From NCBI GenBank assembly GCA_017940445.1, contig JAGAYQ010000361.1, forward strand, positions 1 to 15,332: a stretch of 15,332 bases of DNA. The letters are read 5' to 3'. The DNA comes from Pyramidobacter sp. Lineage in GTDB: Bacteria; Synergistota; Synergistia; Synergistales; Dethiosulfovibrionaceae. This document shows, one piece after another, positions 1-6,533 of this stretch. A program made the translations under genes and the position numbers. Each line of letters opens with the position of its first letter. Within the stretch, counting starts at the first letter, position 1. A model generated the notes under the pieces. That model was not told the DNA's origin. It searched no databases and saw only the letters and a program-made list of their open reading frames with translations.

Positions 1-683
1 AGCGGCGAGCGGGCAAAGCGGATCGCGTTGCCCGCCAGCATCGCCGGCAGCAGCGCGTCGCCGACAGCGCGTCCCAGCCCCAGCACCGCGGCCGAGAGCA
101 TCGCCCGGGACGACAGCGGCAGCGCCACCCGCGACAGATGCTGGACTTCCGTCAGACCTAAAGAAGCCGCCGTCAAACGGGTCTGAGCAGCATGTGTGCG
201 CACAGCCCCGTGCATCACAAGCGTCATCGCGGGCGTGCCCTGCAAGGCCAGCAGCAGCGACGCTGCCAGCCAGCAGAATCCCGTGCCGCCGAGCGCCGAG
301 CGGATCAGCGGCACCAGCAAAAACACCGCCGCAAAGCCGTACACCACCGTCGGCATCGCCGTCATCAGCGTCAGCAGCCCCATCAGAGCGCTGGCGACCG
401 GACGCGGCGCAAGCCCGTTCAGCATCCCGCAGCAGCCCAGCGACAGCGCGAAGCCAAGCGCCAGCGACGAGACCGCCAGAAGCAGAGACGCCTGGATCAT
501 CGCGGCAATGCCAAACTTTCCGGCCGCCGGGTTCCAGATTGCGCCAAACAGACTCATGCCGCGGCCTTTGAGCAGCGCTTCAGCTCCCGAGATCAGGATA
601 AAGGCGATCACCGTTCCGAGCAGAGCCGAAACGGTGACAGCCAAGGCCCGCAGCGCCAGCGGACCGTTATGATCGTCTTTCAA
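1..683 (-). CDS. pstC: Phosphate ABC transporter permease PstC, 3' end cut by window edge
   Basis: Inner-membrane permease of the high-affinity phosphate importer (PstSCAB). The visible 227 residues read from a TTG start at 683-681. They contain several hydrophobic segments and PstC-like blocks: AMPTVVYGFAAVFLLVP in the middle and GLGRAVGDALLPAMLAGN near the visible end, which matches the family's conserved LGRAxGE...AGN segment. PstC is usually about 300 residues, so roughly 70 are missing past base 1. The TTG start is chosen because it lies 10 bp after the pstS stop, a TAAGG that includes that stop codon sits 8 bases upstream as a ribosome site, and the next ATG would delete the first membrane segment. 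Co-transcribed behind pstS. The start codon is inferred; the family is well supported. Confidence 0.88.
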   Translation of the reverse strand, partial: MKDDHNGPLALRALAVTVSALLGTVIAFILISGAEALLKGRGMSLFGAIWNPAAGKFGIAAMIQASLLLAVSSLALGFALSLGCCGMLNGLAPRPVASALMGLLTLMTAMPTVVYGFAAVFLLVPLIRSALGGTGFCWLAASLLLALQGTPAMTLVMHGAVRTHAAQTRLTAASLGLTEVQHLSRVALPLSSRAMLSAAVLGLGRAVGDALLPAMLAGNAIRFARSP

Positions 684-693
684 AAGTGCAGCC

Positions 694-1533
694 TTACTTC
701 TTGGCGGGCTTGGGCAGCGGGATGTAGCCGCTCTTTTCGATGATCTTCGCGCCCGGCTCGCTGTAGATGTAGTCGACGAACGCCGCCGTCAGACCAGTGG
801 GCTCGCCCTTGGTGTTCATGAACAGATCGCGCACCACGGGGTACTCGCCCTTGGCCGCGTTCTCCTGCGAAGGCACATGGCCGTCGATCGCCACGCCTGC
901 GATGCTCGCATCAAGATGACCGATGCCGACATAGCCGATCGCGCGCGCATCCTGAGCGATCGCCGTCTTCATCGCTCCGTTGGAGTTCACCGTGTTGACC
1001 GAAGGCGACTGATCGACCTTGCCCATCAGCTTGCCCTGGAACGTCTCGCGCGTGCCGCTGCCGTCCTCGCGGCCGTACACGTCGATCGCGCCCGGCTCAC
1101 CGCCAAGTTCCTTCCAGTCGGTCACTTTGCCCGTGTAGATCGCCACGACCTGCTCCTTGGTGAGCGCCTTGACAGGGTTGGAGGGATGTACGGCCAGCGC
1201 CACGCCGTCGATCGCGAAGGGGAACGACACCAGGCCGAACTTTTCGATCTCGCTCGCCTTGAGCGGCCGGCCCGTGTTGCCGATCTGAGCCAGGCCTTCA
1301 CCCACCTGCTTGACGCCCACGCCGCTGCCGCCGCCGGCCACGGTGATGCGGATCTTCGGATTGAACGTCATGATGTCGCGCGCAGCCTGCGTCATCACGG
1401 GGATGTGCGCCGTGCCGCCGGCAATGTCCAGTTTGCCCTCAAGCCCCTTGAAGGCGTCGAGAGGACCGGCCCAGGCAGCCGAAGCCAGCGCCAGCGCAGC
1501 CATGATGCACAGCGAATTTCTGAATTTTTTCAT
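694..1533 (-). CDS. pstS: Phosphate ABC transporter substrate-binding protein PstS
   Basis: Periplasmic phosphate-binding protein that delivers phosphate to PstC/PstA. It is 279 residues with a signal peptide MKKFRNSLCIMAALALASAAWA (about 1-22) and no clear lipobox. Family phosphate-binding segments are visible: AGGGSGVG at 66-73, GNTGRPL around 85-91 and REDGSGTRETF at 155-165, followed by NSNGAMKTAI and IGYVGIGHL, also conserved in PstS. The ATG at 1533 has a GGGAG ribosome site (1543-1547) 9 bases upstream. It is first gene of a minus-strand operon with pstC and diverges from a histidine phosphatase gene. Its leader contains two palindromes (1592-1620). No Pho-box repeat of the E. coli type was recognised, so how it responds to phosphate is unknown. 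Confidence 0.95.
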   Translation of the reverse strand: MKKFRNSLCIMAALALASAAWAGPLDAFKGLEGKLDIAGGTAHIPVMTQAARDIMTFNPKIRITVAGGGSGVGVKQVGEGLAQIGNTGRPLKASEIEKFGLVSFPFAIDGVALAVHPSNPVKALTKEQVVAIYTGKVTDWKELGGEPGAIDVYGREDGSGTRETFQGKLMGKVDQSPSVNTVNSNGAMKTAIAQDARAIGYVGIGHLDASIAGVAIDGHVPSQENAAKGEYPVVRDLFMNTKGEPTGLTAAFVDYIYSEPGAKIIEKSGYIPLPKPAKK

Positions 1534-1591
1534 CTTACAACACTCCCTTTTGCAGTATTTAGGACGCAGACTCGGACACGAGAGCGAAAAC

Positions 1592-1605
1592 GGGTATTTT
1601 TACCC
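1592..1605. repeat. Palindrome GGGTA-TTTT-TACCC in the pstS/phosphatase intergenic region
   Basis: Perfect 5-bp arms around a 4-base spacer, lying between the pstS start and its candidate promoter. It abuts a second palindrome (1606-1620). It could be an operator or a small leader-RNA hairpin; the sequence alone does not say which. Confidence 0.5.
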
Positions 1606-1620
1606 AATTCGATGCGAATT
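1606..1620. repeat. Palindrome AATTCG-ATG-CGAATT in the pstS/phosphatase intergenic region
   Basis: Perfect 6-bp arms with a 3-base centre, directly adjoining the palindrome at 1592-1605. This shape is typical of a dimeric regulator's binding site. It would fall within the pstS leader if the promoter at 1684-1692 is right. The regulator is unknown. Confidence 0.5.
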
Positions 1621-1683
1621 TTTGCTTCTTATCGCTCTGTATCTTTGCTCGACCTTGGCCGGAAATAATTTTTCGGCATAATT

Positions 1684-1692
1684 ATTATATCA
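1684..1692 (-). promoter_or_regulatory. Candidate extended -10 promoter for pstS-pstC
   Basis: On the minus strand the sequence reads TGATATAAT, a consensus extended -10 (TGnTATAAT). No good -35 is seen at 17 bp. Transcription would start near 1677, giving a leader of about 144 bases that contains both palindromes. Assigned by pattern only. Confidence 0.45.
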
Positions 1693-1712
1693 CAGCCTGG
1701 GGAATCGTGGTG

Positions 1713-1718
1713 TATAAT
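1713..1718 (+). promoter_or_regulatory. Candidate -10 box for the histidine phosphatase gene
   Basis: Perfect TATAAT, 43 bases before the chosen ATG. The -35 region at about 1690-1695 is weak and would overlap the divergent pstS promoter, so the two promoters may compete or share one regulator. Confidence 0.45.
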
Positions 1719-1761
1719 GTTGCTATGTTTTGATGCAACTTTAAAAACGGAGGGAACAAAA

Positions 1762-2400
1762 ATGGATGAGAAGCGAACGACCATCATTCTCGTGCGTCAT
1801 GGCGAGTGCAGCGCCAACAAAGAAGAACGATTTCGCGGCCGTGCTGATTTTGAACTGAACGAGCTCGGTCTGCGCCAGGCCGAGGAGATCTCGGCCGCAC
1901 TGTGCGCGCTGCGCCCGGCTGCGCTCTACTCCAGCCCATTGAAGCGCGCCAGACAGTCGCTCGAACCGACGGCACAAAAGCTGGGACTGGAGATCGCCAT
2001 CGAAAACGACCTCAACAACATCGCCTTCGGAGCGTGGGAGGGCCGCAAAAAGTCGGAGATCGCCCGCGAGCAGCCCGAACTGTGGAATCTGTGGAAGACC
2101 GCTCCGGAAGAACTGTCGTTCCCGGGCATGGAAAGCCTCGACGAAGTCGGCCGCCGCTCGCGCGCCGTCGTTGACCGGCTTGTGAGCCGGCACGCCGGCG
2201 AAACCATTGCCCTGTGCACCCACCGCACGGTCCTCAAGCCGCTCGTGCCATACTGCCTCGACATGCCGCGGCCATGGTTCTGGAAGTTCCACTTCGACAA
2301 CGCCTCGATCAGCATCCTCATCCACGACGATAAAGGCTATTCCCTGTTCAGTCTCAACAGGATCGACCACCTGACTAGCCTCAACCGCGAGTGGAACTAG
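1762..2400 (+). CDS. Histidine phosphatase superfamily protein (phosphoglycerate mutase-like)
   Basis: Predicted cytoplasmic phosphatase of 212 residues, a normal length for the single-domain family. Visible motifs: LVRHGE at 10-15 with the catalytic His13, SSPLKRARQ at 57-65 with the conserved Arg62, AFGAWEG at 88-94, FPGMES at 120-125, and CTHRTVLK with the second active-site His154. The ATG at 1762 is chosen over an in-frame ATG at 1717 because GGAGGG (1749-1754) sits 7 bases before it and the upstream ATG overlaps the candidate -10 box. It is the only plus-strand gene here, diverges from pstS and ends at a strong terminator. The substrate cannot be told: CobC-like ribazole phosphatase, PhoE-like broad phosphatase and mutase-like roles are all possible. 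The position beside pst hints at phosphate metabolism, which is inference. Confidence 0.85.
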   Translation: MDEKRTTIILVRHGECSANKEERFRGRADFELNELGLRQAEEISAALCALRPAALYSSPLKRARQSLEPTAQKLGLEIAIENDLNNIAFGAWEGRKKSEIAREQPELWNLWKTAPEELSFPGMESLDEVGRRSRAVVDRLVSRHAGETIALCTHRTVLKPLVPYCLDMPRPWFWKFHFDNASISILIHDDKGYSLFSLNRIDHLTSLNREWN

Positions 2401-2420
2401 CCAGTTTTCCCCGATAAAAG

Positions 2421-2474
2421 AACGCCCTCCCCGTGCGCCGCGTGATCATTTCACGCAATGCCGGAGAGGGCGTT
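2421..2474. terminator. Two-tier rho-independent terminator, probably bidirectional
   Basis: AACGCCCTC (2421-2429) pairs perfectly with GAGGGCGTT (2466-2474), followed by a six-T run on the plus strand. A nested hairpin GCGTGA/TCACGC (2440-2445 and 2451-2456) sits inside. On the minus strand the stem is followed by CTTTTAT, so it can also end the zinc-ribbon gene. It lies between two convergent genes. Confidence 0.85.
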
Positions 2475-2497
2475 TTTTGTTCATCATAAAACAATTA

Positions 2498-3313
2498 TCA
2501 GCCGAACAGTTTTTCAAACAGGCTCTTTTTCTTCACCTTGCCGGCGTCGATGTCCTGCGCTTTTTCGATGCCCTTTTTGACGGCTTCGGCAATCCCATCG
2601 CTGCCCTCGCCCTTCACCGCCGCCTTGACCACGTCGTTGAGGGTGGACATGGCGTTTTCGATGTGAAGATCATGAGCGTCGCGGGCGCGTCTCGTCCCGC
2701 TGCGCTCCCACTCGCCGCAGACAGCGCAGATGCTTTTCCAGAAATCGCGCACTTCGCCTGGGTCGGCTTCTTTGGGGATCTTGATAAGGATCTCCGGCAG
2801 CAAGCCGCTGTAATAAGGAAAGCGGATCTCCCAGCCGTCGTTGCGCTGATCAGCGCCGCGCTTTTCCTTCAGCGAGATCACGCTTGTATAGTCGTGAACA
2901 AGTTCACGCGCCGTGCTGACGCCAACGGCCTGATTCACGAACGCCTCGCTGGCGTTCCACTCGCGGATATCGCTGAAATAGAACACCGGCCGATGCTCGA
3001 AGCGTTTCGACTGAGGCGTCGTGATCGTGAACAGTCCGGCGGCGATATTGCTCTGAAAGTGGATCTCCTGTCCGCGGCCGACGGACAGACGGCGGTCGAT
3101 GAGCTTGACGCCTTCAAGCGCTTTTTCATCGCGCTCCATGCGCGCCATCATCTCGGCCGCCTGATCCTTGCTCAGGTGATCGGGACGCGCGAACGGGTTG
3201 AGCTTTTTGCGGCAGTCGTCGCAGATGTAGTCCTTGCTGCTCATCTTCGTGCGGCTCATCATGCCGACTTCTTTGCCGCAGAACGCGCAGGGCTCCTTGC
3301 TGAACAGGCCCAT
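2498..3313 (-). CDS. Zinc-ribbon protein of the DUF4428 type, function unknown
   Basis: Predicted cytoplasmic protein of 271 residues. The N-terminus (MGLFSKEPCAFCGKE) holds a four-cysteine zinc ribbon, C9xxC12 and C31xxC34, with the ICDDCRKKL pattern of DUF4428 domains. The middle is mixed, without membrane segments or known catalytic motifs. A further CAVC pair occurs in the C-terminal third, and the protein ends in a lysine-rich stretch and SLFEKLFG. The ATG at 3313 is chosen because AAAGGAGGAA lies just upstream; an in-frame start 51 bases earlier lacks such a site and runs into the hairpin at 3345-3384. It is a single gene, bounded by that hairpin and by the terminator at 2421-2474. DUF4428 proteins have no established role; the assignment rests on the cysteine motif. 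Confidence 0.75.
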   Translation of the reverse strand: MGLFSKEPCAFCGKEVGMMSRTKMSSKDYICDDCRKKLNPFARPDHLSKDQAAEMMARMERDEKALEGVKLIDRRLSVGRGQEIHFQSNIAAGLFTITTPQSKRFEHRPVFYFSDIREWNASEAFVNQAVGVSTARELVHDYTSVISLKEKRGADQRNDGWEIRFPYYSGLLPEILIKIPKEADPGEVRDFWKSICAVCGEWERSGTRRARDAHDLHIENAMSTLNDVVKAAVKGEGSDGIAEAVKKGIEKAQDIDAGKVKKKSLFEKLFG

Positions 3314-3338
3314 GAAGATTCCTCCTTTGCGTATCGTT

Positions 3339-3384
3339 ATAAAAAACAGCCTCCGCGCCCCCATTCAGGAGCCCGGAGGCTGTT
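3339..3384 (-). terminator. Rho-independent terminator after the secreted propeller-like gene
   Basis: AACAGCCTCCG (3345-3355) pairs perfectly with CGGAGGCTGTT (3374-3384); on the minus strand the stem is followed by a T run (TTTTTTATA). It ends the gene at 3410-4828 and lies only about 26 bases upstream of the next start codon. The promoter of the zinc-ribbon gene must therefore overlap it, or that gene depends on read-through. TATAAC, directly after the T run on the minus strand, is a weak -10 candidate. Confidence 0.85.
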
Positions 3385-3409
3385 TCTATAGTCCGGTAAA
3401 GTTCTGCTC

Positions 3410-4828
3410 TTAGAAACCGCTCAGTCTGAACACGAGCAGTTCTTCAGACGACATGTCGGGACGCTCGCGGATGATCAGCGACAGCACGGTATCGGGATCG
3501 AGCAGGAAGCCGCCCACGTTGCCGCCCACGCCGGATTTGCCCTCGTAGAACGCTCTGGGGCCTTCGCAGCCAAGCGGGTTGCCGTCTTTGTCCCAAACCA
3601 TGACGCTGCTCTGCAGCGGCAGGGCCACATAGCCGTTGGCCGTCTCCGCAGCAAAGAACACGCCGCCCATCGTCAGCTTCTTGGGCTCGTAAAGCGTCTT
3701 CTGGAGCTTGCCCGCGTGGTCGTAGACGAAGATAACGGTATCCTTGCCGCCCTTCTCGCGGCCGCTGACGAAGATGTTCTTCTCGTCGATGCCGACATAG
3801 GCCGTGCTCATGTAATCAACTTCAGCCAGAGGGAAGTTGACGGTCTTGACGGCGCCGTCGGGCGAGATCTCGTACTTCTTCATATCCTTGCCGGCGCGGG
3901 CACTGGCTTCAAGCCCCCAGGTGCCGTCGGGAGCGACGACGATCTCCTTGGGGCCCTTGACTTTGGTGACAACGCCGTCTTTGATGCGCACGGCGCCCGT
4001 TCCCACGCCGCCCAGCCAGATCGTGCCGTCGGCGGGCGCGCTCATCGTCCTGAAAAACGGCGAGCGGATGTCGCCAAGGCTGATCTCGCCGGTCTTGACG
4101 AGCTTCGTTCCGTCAAAGCTGTACTCGCACAGCCCCAGACCGGGCGCGACCACAAAGGCTTTGTCGCCCTTCACGGCGATGTGATAGCCGCCGCCCCAGT
4201 TACGTTCGGCGAGGCACGGTTCAATGGGAACAAACGCGCTGTTCACCTTGACAGAGCCCACATCGACGGAGTGAGCGCCGGCGGTGTAGGGCGTTCCTTC
4301 CCAGTACCAGGGAGCGTCCTTCACGCCCGCGTCAGCGACTTTGAACGTGAGGCCGCGCAGAAGCGTGTCAACGGCTGCGCGCTTGGTTCCGCAGTCGGTC
4401 TTCACCATCAGGGTCACGCCGGAGCCCTCGGGACGCGCGTAATACGTGGTCCTGTTACGGTCGCCGGAGTTCATCGTCGCGACGCCGCCCAGCATCACCG
4501 GCGTGTACGCCCCGGCGGCAAAGTCTTTCAGGTCATAGCCCGCGACTTTCAGCTGACGGCGGAACTCGTGGTGATCCTCAAGCTTAGCGGTGATCTCGAC
4601 AGAAGCGTCGGCGCGCTTGGGATTATCCGCCTGCGGGATCGTGATTTTCAGCGTCGTGCCCTTGTTGGTGTCTTTAAAGTCGCGCTTGGCGTCATACGTC
4701 CAGCCGGCCGCGTCATCATATTTGAGAGCGAACAGCTTGCCCTCCACCGTCTGCTCGGCAGCAAAAGCCGATCCGCACACCAGCACCGCGGCGCAGGCCG
4801 CAAAACATGTTGCCGATACTTTGTTCAT
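3410..4828 (-). CDS. Secreted protein with predicted beta-propeller C-terminal part, function unknown
   Basis: 472 residues with a signal peptide (MNKVSATCFAACAAVLVCGSAFA, about 1-23), so probably periplasmic. It looks two-part. Residues about 24-170 start with a LFALKYDDAAGWTYD segment and end LLRGLTFKV, resembling small periplasmic PsbP/MOG1-type folds, a weak inference. Residues about 180-472 show repeated strand-turn-strand units with spaced Gly/Asp turns (for example DGTIWLGGVGTGAVRIKDG and KNIFVSGREKGG), as in beta-propellers. No catalytic motif is seen. The ATG at 4828 is preferred because GGGAGG lies upstream; an in-frame start 36 bases earlier would add residues ahead of the signal peptide. 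It has its own promoter (4940-4967) and a structured leader, and ends at the terminator at 3339-3384. No gene name can be given. Confidence 0.7.
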   Translation of the reverse strand: MNKVSATCFAACAAVLVCGSAFAAEQTVEGKLFALKYDDAAGWTYDAKRDFKDTNKGTTLKITIPQADNPKRADASVEITAKLEDHHEFRRQLKVAGYDLKDFAAGAYTPVMLGGVATMNSGDRNRTTYYARPEGSGVTLMVKTDCGTKRAAVDTLLRGLTFKVADAGVKDAPWYWEGTPYTAGAHSVDVGSVKVNSAFVPIEPCLAERNWGGGYHIAVKGDKAFVVAPGLGLCEYSFDGTKLVKTGEISLGDIRSPFFRTMSAPADGTIWLGGVGTGAVRIKDGVVTKVKGPKEIVVAPDGTWGLEASARAGKDMKKYEISPDGAVKTVNFPLAEVDYMSTAYVGIDEKNIFVSGREKGGKDTVIFVYDHAGKLQKTLYEPKKLTMGGVFFAAETANGYVALPLQSSVMVWDKDGNPLGCEGPRAFYEGKSGVGGNVGGFLLDPDTVLSLIIRERPDMSSEELLVFRLSGF

Positions 4829-4873
4829 CGATATGACCTCCCGTATTGGCGTGAGCACACGCACATGATCATT

Positions 4874-4897
4874 TTTCAGCGTTCATTCTAGCTGAAA
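4874..4897. repeat. Leader hairpin TTTCAGC-N10-GCTGAAA upstream of the secreted propeller-like gene
   Basis: Perfect 7-bp arms (4874-4880 and 4891-4897). An overlapping 8-bp pairing, ATTTTTCA (4871-4878) with TGAAAAAT (4902-4909), competes for the same left arm, so the leader RNA could switch between two folds. It may be an operator or an RNA element; no known riboswitch class was recognised. Confidence 0.45.
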
Positions 4898-4939
4898 GAT
4901 TTGAAAAATCATCACCCTCATGGGCGAATTTCTATTTTT

Positions 4940-4967
4940 ATTATAGTATACGAGAGCTTTTTATCAA
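4940..4967 (-). promoter_or_regulatory. Sigma70-type promoter for the secreted propeller-like gene
   Basis: On the minus strand TTGATA (4962-4967), a 16-base spacer, then TATAAT (4940-4945). Transcription would begin near 4933 and give a leader of about 105 bases. It starts just after the ABC operon's last stop codon, with no terminator hairpin in between. Confidence 0.75.
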
Positions 4968-4974
4968 ACAATTC

Positions 4975-5763
4975 TTACGCTTCAGGCAATACGGGGATCG
5001 AAGCGATCAGCTCGCGCGTATAAGGATGCCGCGCGTCTTTGAGGATCCGCTGCGCGTCGCCTTCTTCGCAGAGTTCACCGTTTCGCATGACGATGACGCG
5101 CTGTGCGGCGCGGGAGGCAAGGCGCAGATCGTGCGTCACGAAGATCATGCTCATGCCCCGGGCAACGTGACGCTCAAGTACGGCAACGATCTCGCCGCGC
5201 GTGGAGACATCCTGCATCGACGTGGGTTCATCGCACAGCAGCAGCTCAGGCTCAAGCATCAGAGCGCGCGCCAGTTCAACGCGCTGACGCTGCCCGCCCG
5301 ACAGTCCCACGGCGCGCGAGTTCAAGATCCGCGTCTCCGTCAGTCCCAGTTCCGCCAGCAGATCGACCGCTCGCGTTCTCGTTTCGTCTTTGCTCCACGA
5401 TCTTCGGGCGATCACCGCCGGTTCCATCACCGCTTCCAGCGCCGTCAGCCCGGGCGGCAGAGCGCCGTACGGGTCCTGCGGCACGTAGCCGCAGCGCTGG
5501 CGCGTTTTCGCCAGTTCGCCGGGAGCGAGCGTGTTCACGTCACGACCGAACAGCTCTGCTTTGCCTGATGTCGGCGGGACGAGGCCGATCAGTGCGCGCA
5601 GCAGCGTGGTCTTGCCGCTGCCGGACTGTCCGACCACGGCAAGCGTACCGCCTCGCTCCAGGCACAGCGAAAAGTCCTTCACCGCCTGGTGCGTGCCGCG
5701 GCGCGAACGGAACACGACGTTCAGTTTCTCGGCCGAGGCGGCCCATGTCGTTTTATCTTCCAT
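4975..5763 (-). CDS. ABC transporter ATPase, peptide/nickel class (second ATPase of the operon)
   Basis: Cytoplasmic ATP-hydrolysing subunit of the importer encoded here, 262 residues. Visible motifs: Walker A GQSGSGKT at 45-52, Q-loop YVPQDPYG with Gln96, signature LSGGQ at 154-158, Walker B LLLCDEP with Asp178-Glu179, and H-loop FVTHDL with His211. The D-loop reads SMQD where SALD is usual. The C-terminus HPYTRELIASIPVL is the start of the oligopeptide/dipeptide ATPase tail, but the protein ends soon after; the length matches NikE-like rather than longer DppF-like members. The ATG at 5763 is chosen: it has GAGGGGG upstream and follows the previous gene's stop by 17 bp. Last gene of the operon. 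The transported substrate is not determined. Confidence 0.92.
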   Translation of the reverse strand: MEDKTTWAASAEKLNVVFRSRRGTHQAVKDFSLCLERGGTLAVVGQSGSGKTTLLRALIGLVPPTSGKAELFGRDVNTLAPGELAKTRQRCGYVPQDPYGALPPGLTALEAVMEPAVIARRSWSKDETRTRAVDLLAELGLTETRILNSRAVGLSGGQRQRVELARALMLEPELLLCDEPTSMQDVSTRGEIVAVLERHVARGMSMIFVTHDLRLASRAAQRVIVMRNGELCEEGDAQRILKDARHPYTRELIASIPVLPEA

Positions 5764-5780
5764 CTGCCAAGCCCCCTCGC

Positions 5781-6533
5781 TCACATCGCCTCGACGAGCC
5801 GCCGCGTGTAGGCGTGCTCCGGCGCATGGATCAGCTTTTTCGGCGCGCCGCATTCGATGAGCTCGCCGTCTTTCATGACGATCAGCTCATCGCAGACGGA
5901 TGCGGCCAGCGGCAGGTCGTGCGTGACCAGCAGCACCGTCAGGTCTCGCTCCTCCTTCAGCCGCAGCAGCAGCCGCAGGATCCCCGCCTGCGTGATCACG
6001 TCGAGCGCCGTCGTCGGTTCATCGGCCAGCAGCAGCGCAGGATCGCAGGCGAGCGCCAGCGCGATAGCGGCGCGCTGTTTCTGCCCTCCCGACAGTTCGT
6101 GCGGATAGCGGCGGGCGATCGAAGCGTCGAGCTCAACCTGTTCGAGCAGAGCGCTCACGCGTGTCTTCGCAGCCGTTCCCGCAAGAGTGCAGTGCACGCG
6201 CAGCACTTCCTCGATATGCGAGCCGATCGTCTTTACAGGCGTGAACGAGTTCTGCGCTCCTTGAGGCACAAGCGCGACCTCCTTCCAGCGCCGGCGGCGC
6301 AGAGCCTCTTCGCTGAGCGTCAGCAGGTCTTCGCCGCAGACTTCGATCCGTCCGCTGACGCGGGTCCCCGCAGGAAGGAGGCCAAGGATCGCGGACACGA
6401 TCGTCGTCTTGCCGCTGCCGGATTCCCCCACGAGGCCGGTGAGGCTGCCCTTTTCCAGCGAAAACGAAACGCCGCGCACGGCTTCGCTGCTCTGTCCCGG
6501 GTACGCGATATGCAGATCGCGAACGTCAAGCAT
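5781..6533 (-). CDS. ABC transporter ATPase, peptide/nickel class (first ATPase of the operon)
   Basis: Partner ATPase of 250 residues. Motifs: Walker A GESGSGKT at 36-43, Q-loop LVPQGAQNSF with Gln91, signature LSGGQ at 147-151, Walker B LLLADEP with Asp171-Glu172 followed by TTALD, and H-loop VTHDL with His205. It ends at HAYTRRLVEAM, so the long C-terminal extension of DppD/OppD is absent, as in NikD-sized members. The ATG at 6533 overlaps the permease stop by 8 bp and has GGGAGGGAAGG just upstream; an earlier in-frame start lies inside the permease gene and is less likely. The overlap indicates translational coupling. It would form the ATPase pair with the product of the next gene. Confidence 0.92.
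   Translation of the reverse strand: MLDVRDLHIAYPGQSSEAVRGVSFSLEKGSLTGLVGESGSGKTTIVSAILGLLPAGTRVSGRIEVCGEDLLTLSEEALRRRRWKEVALVPQGAQNSFTPVKTIGSHIEEVLRVHCTLAGTAAKTRVSALLEQVELDASIARRYPHELSGGQKQRAAIALALACDPALLLADEPTTALDVITQAGILRLLLRLKEERDLTVLLVTHDLPLAASVCDELIVMKDGELIECGAPKKLIHAPEHAYTRRLVEAM

Noticed and set aside
192..743. Overlapping plus-strand open frames at the left edge
   Set aside because: They are antisense shadows of pstC; the products are dominated by Arg, Gln and Ser. The minus strand reads as a membrane permease.
877..1668. Plus-strand open frame of 263 codons opposite pstS
   Set aside because: pstS is unmistakable on the other strand; this frame is Arg/Asp/His-rich with no motif.
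2477..3391. Plus-strand open frame of 304 codons opposite the zinc-ribbon gene
   Set aside because: Its start lies in the terminator's T run and it reads through both flanking hairpins. The minus-strand gene has a strong ribosome site and paired cysteines.
3716..4891. Long plus-strand open frame (391 codons) opposite the secreted propeller-like gene
   Set aside because: The minus-strand product has a signal peptide, ribosome site, promoter and terminator. The plus-strand product is low-complexity His/Ala/Arg-rich, as expected from reading a GC-rich gene backwards.
4910..4925. CCC-TCAT-GGG mini-palindrome after the ABC operon as a terminator
   Set aside because: The stem is 3 bp and no T run follows on the minus strand.
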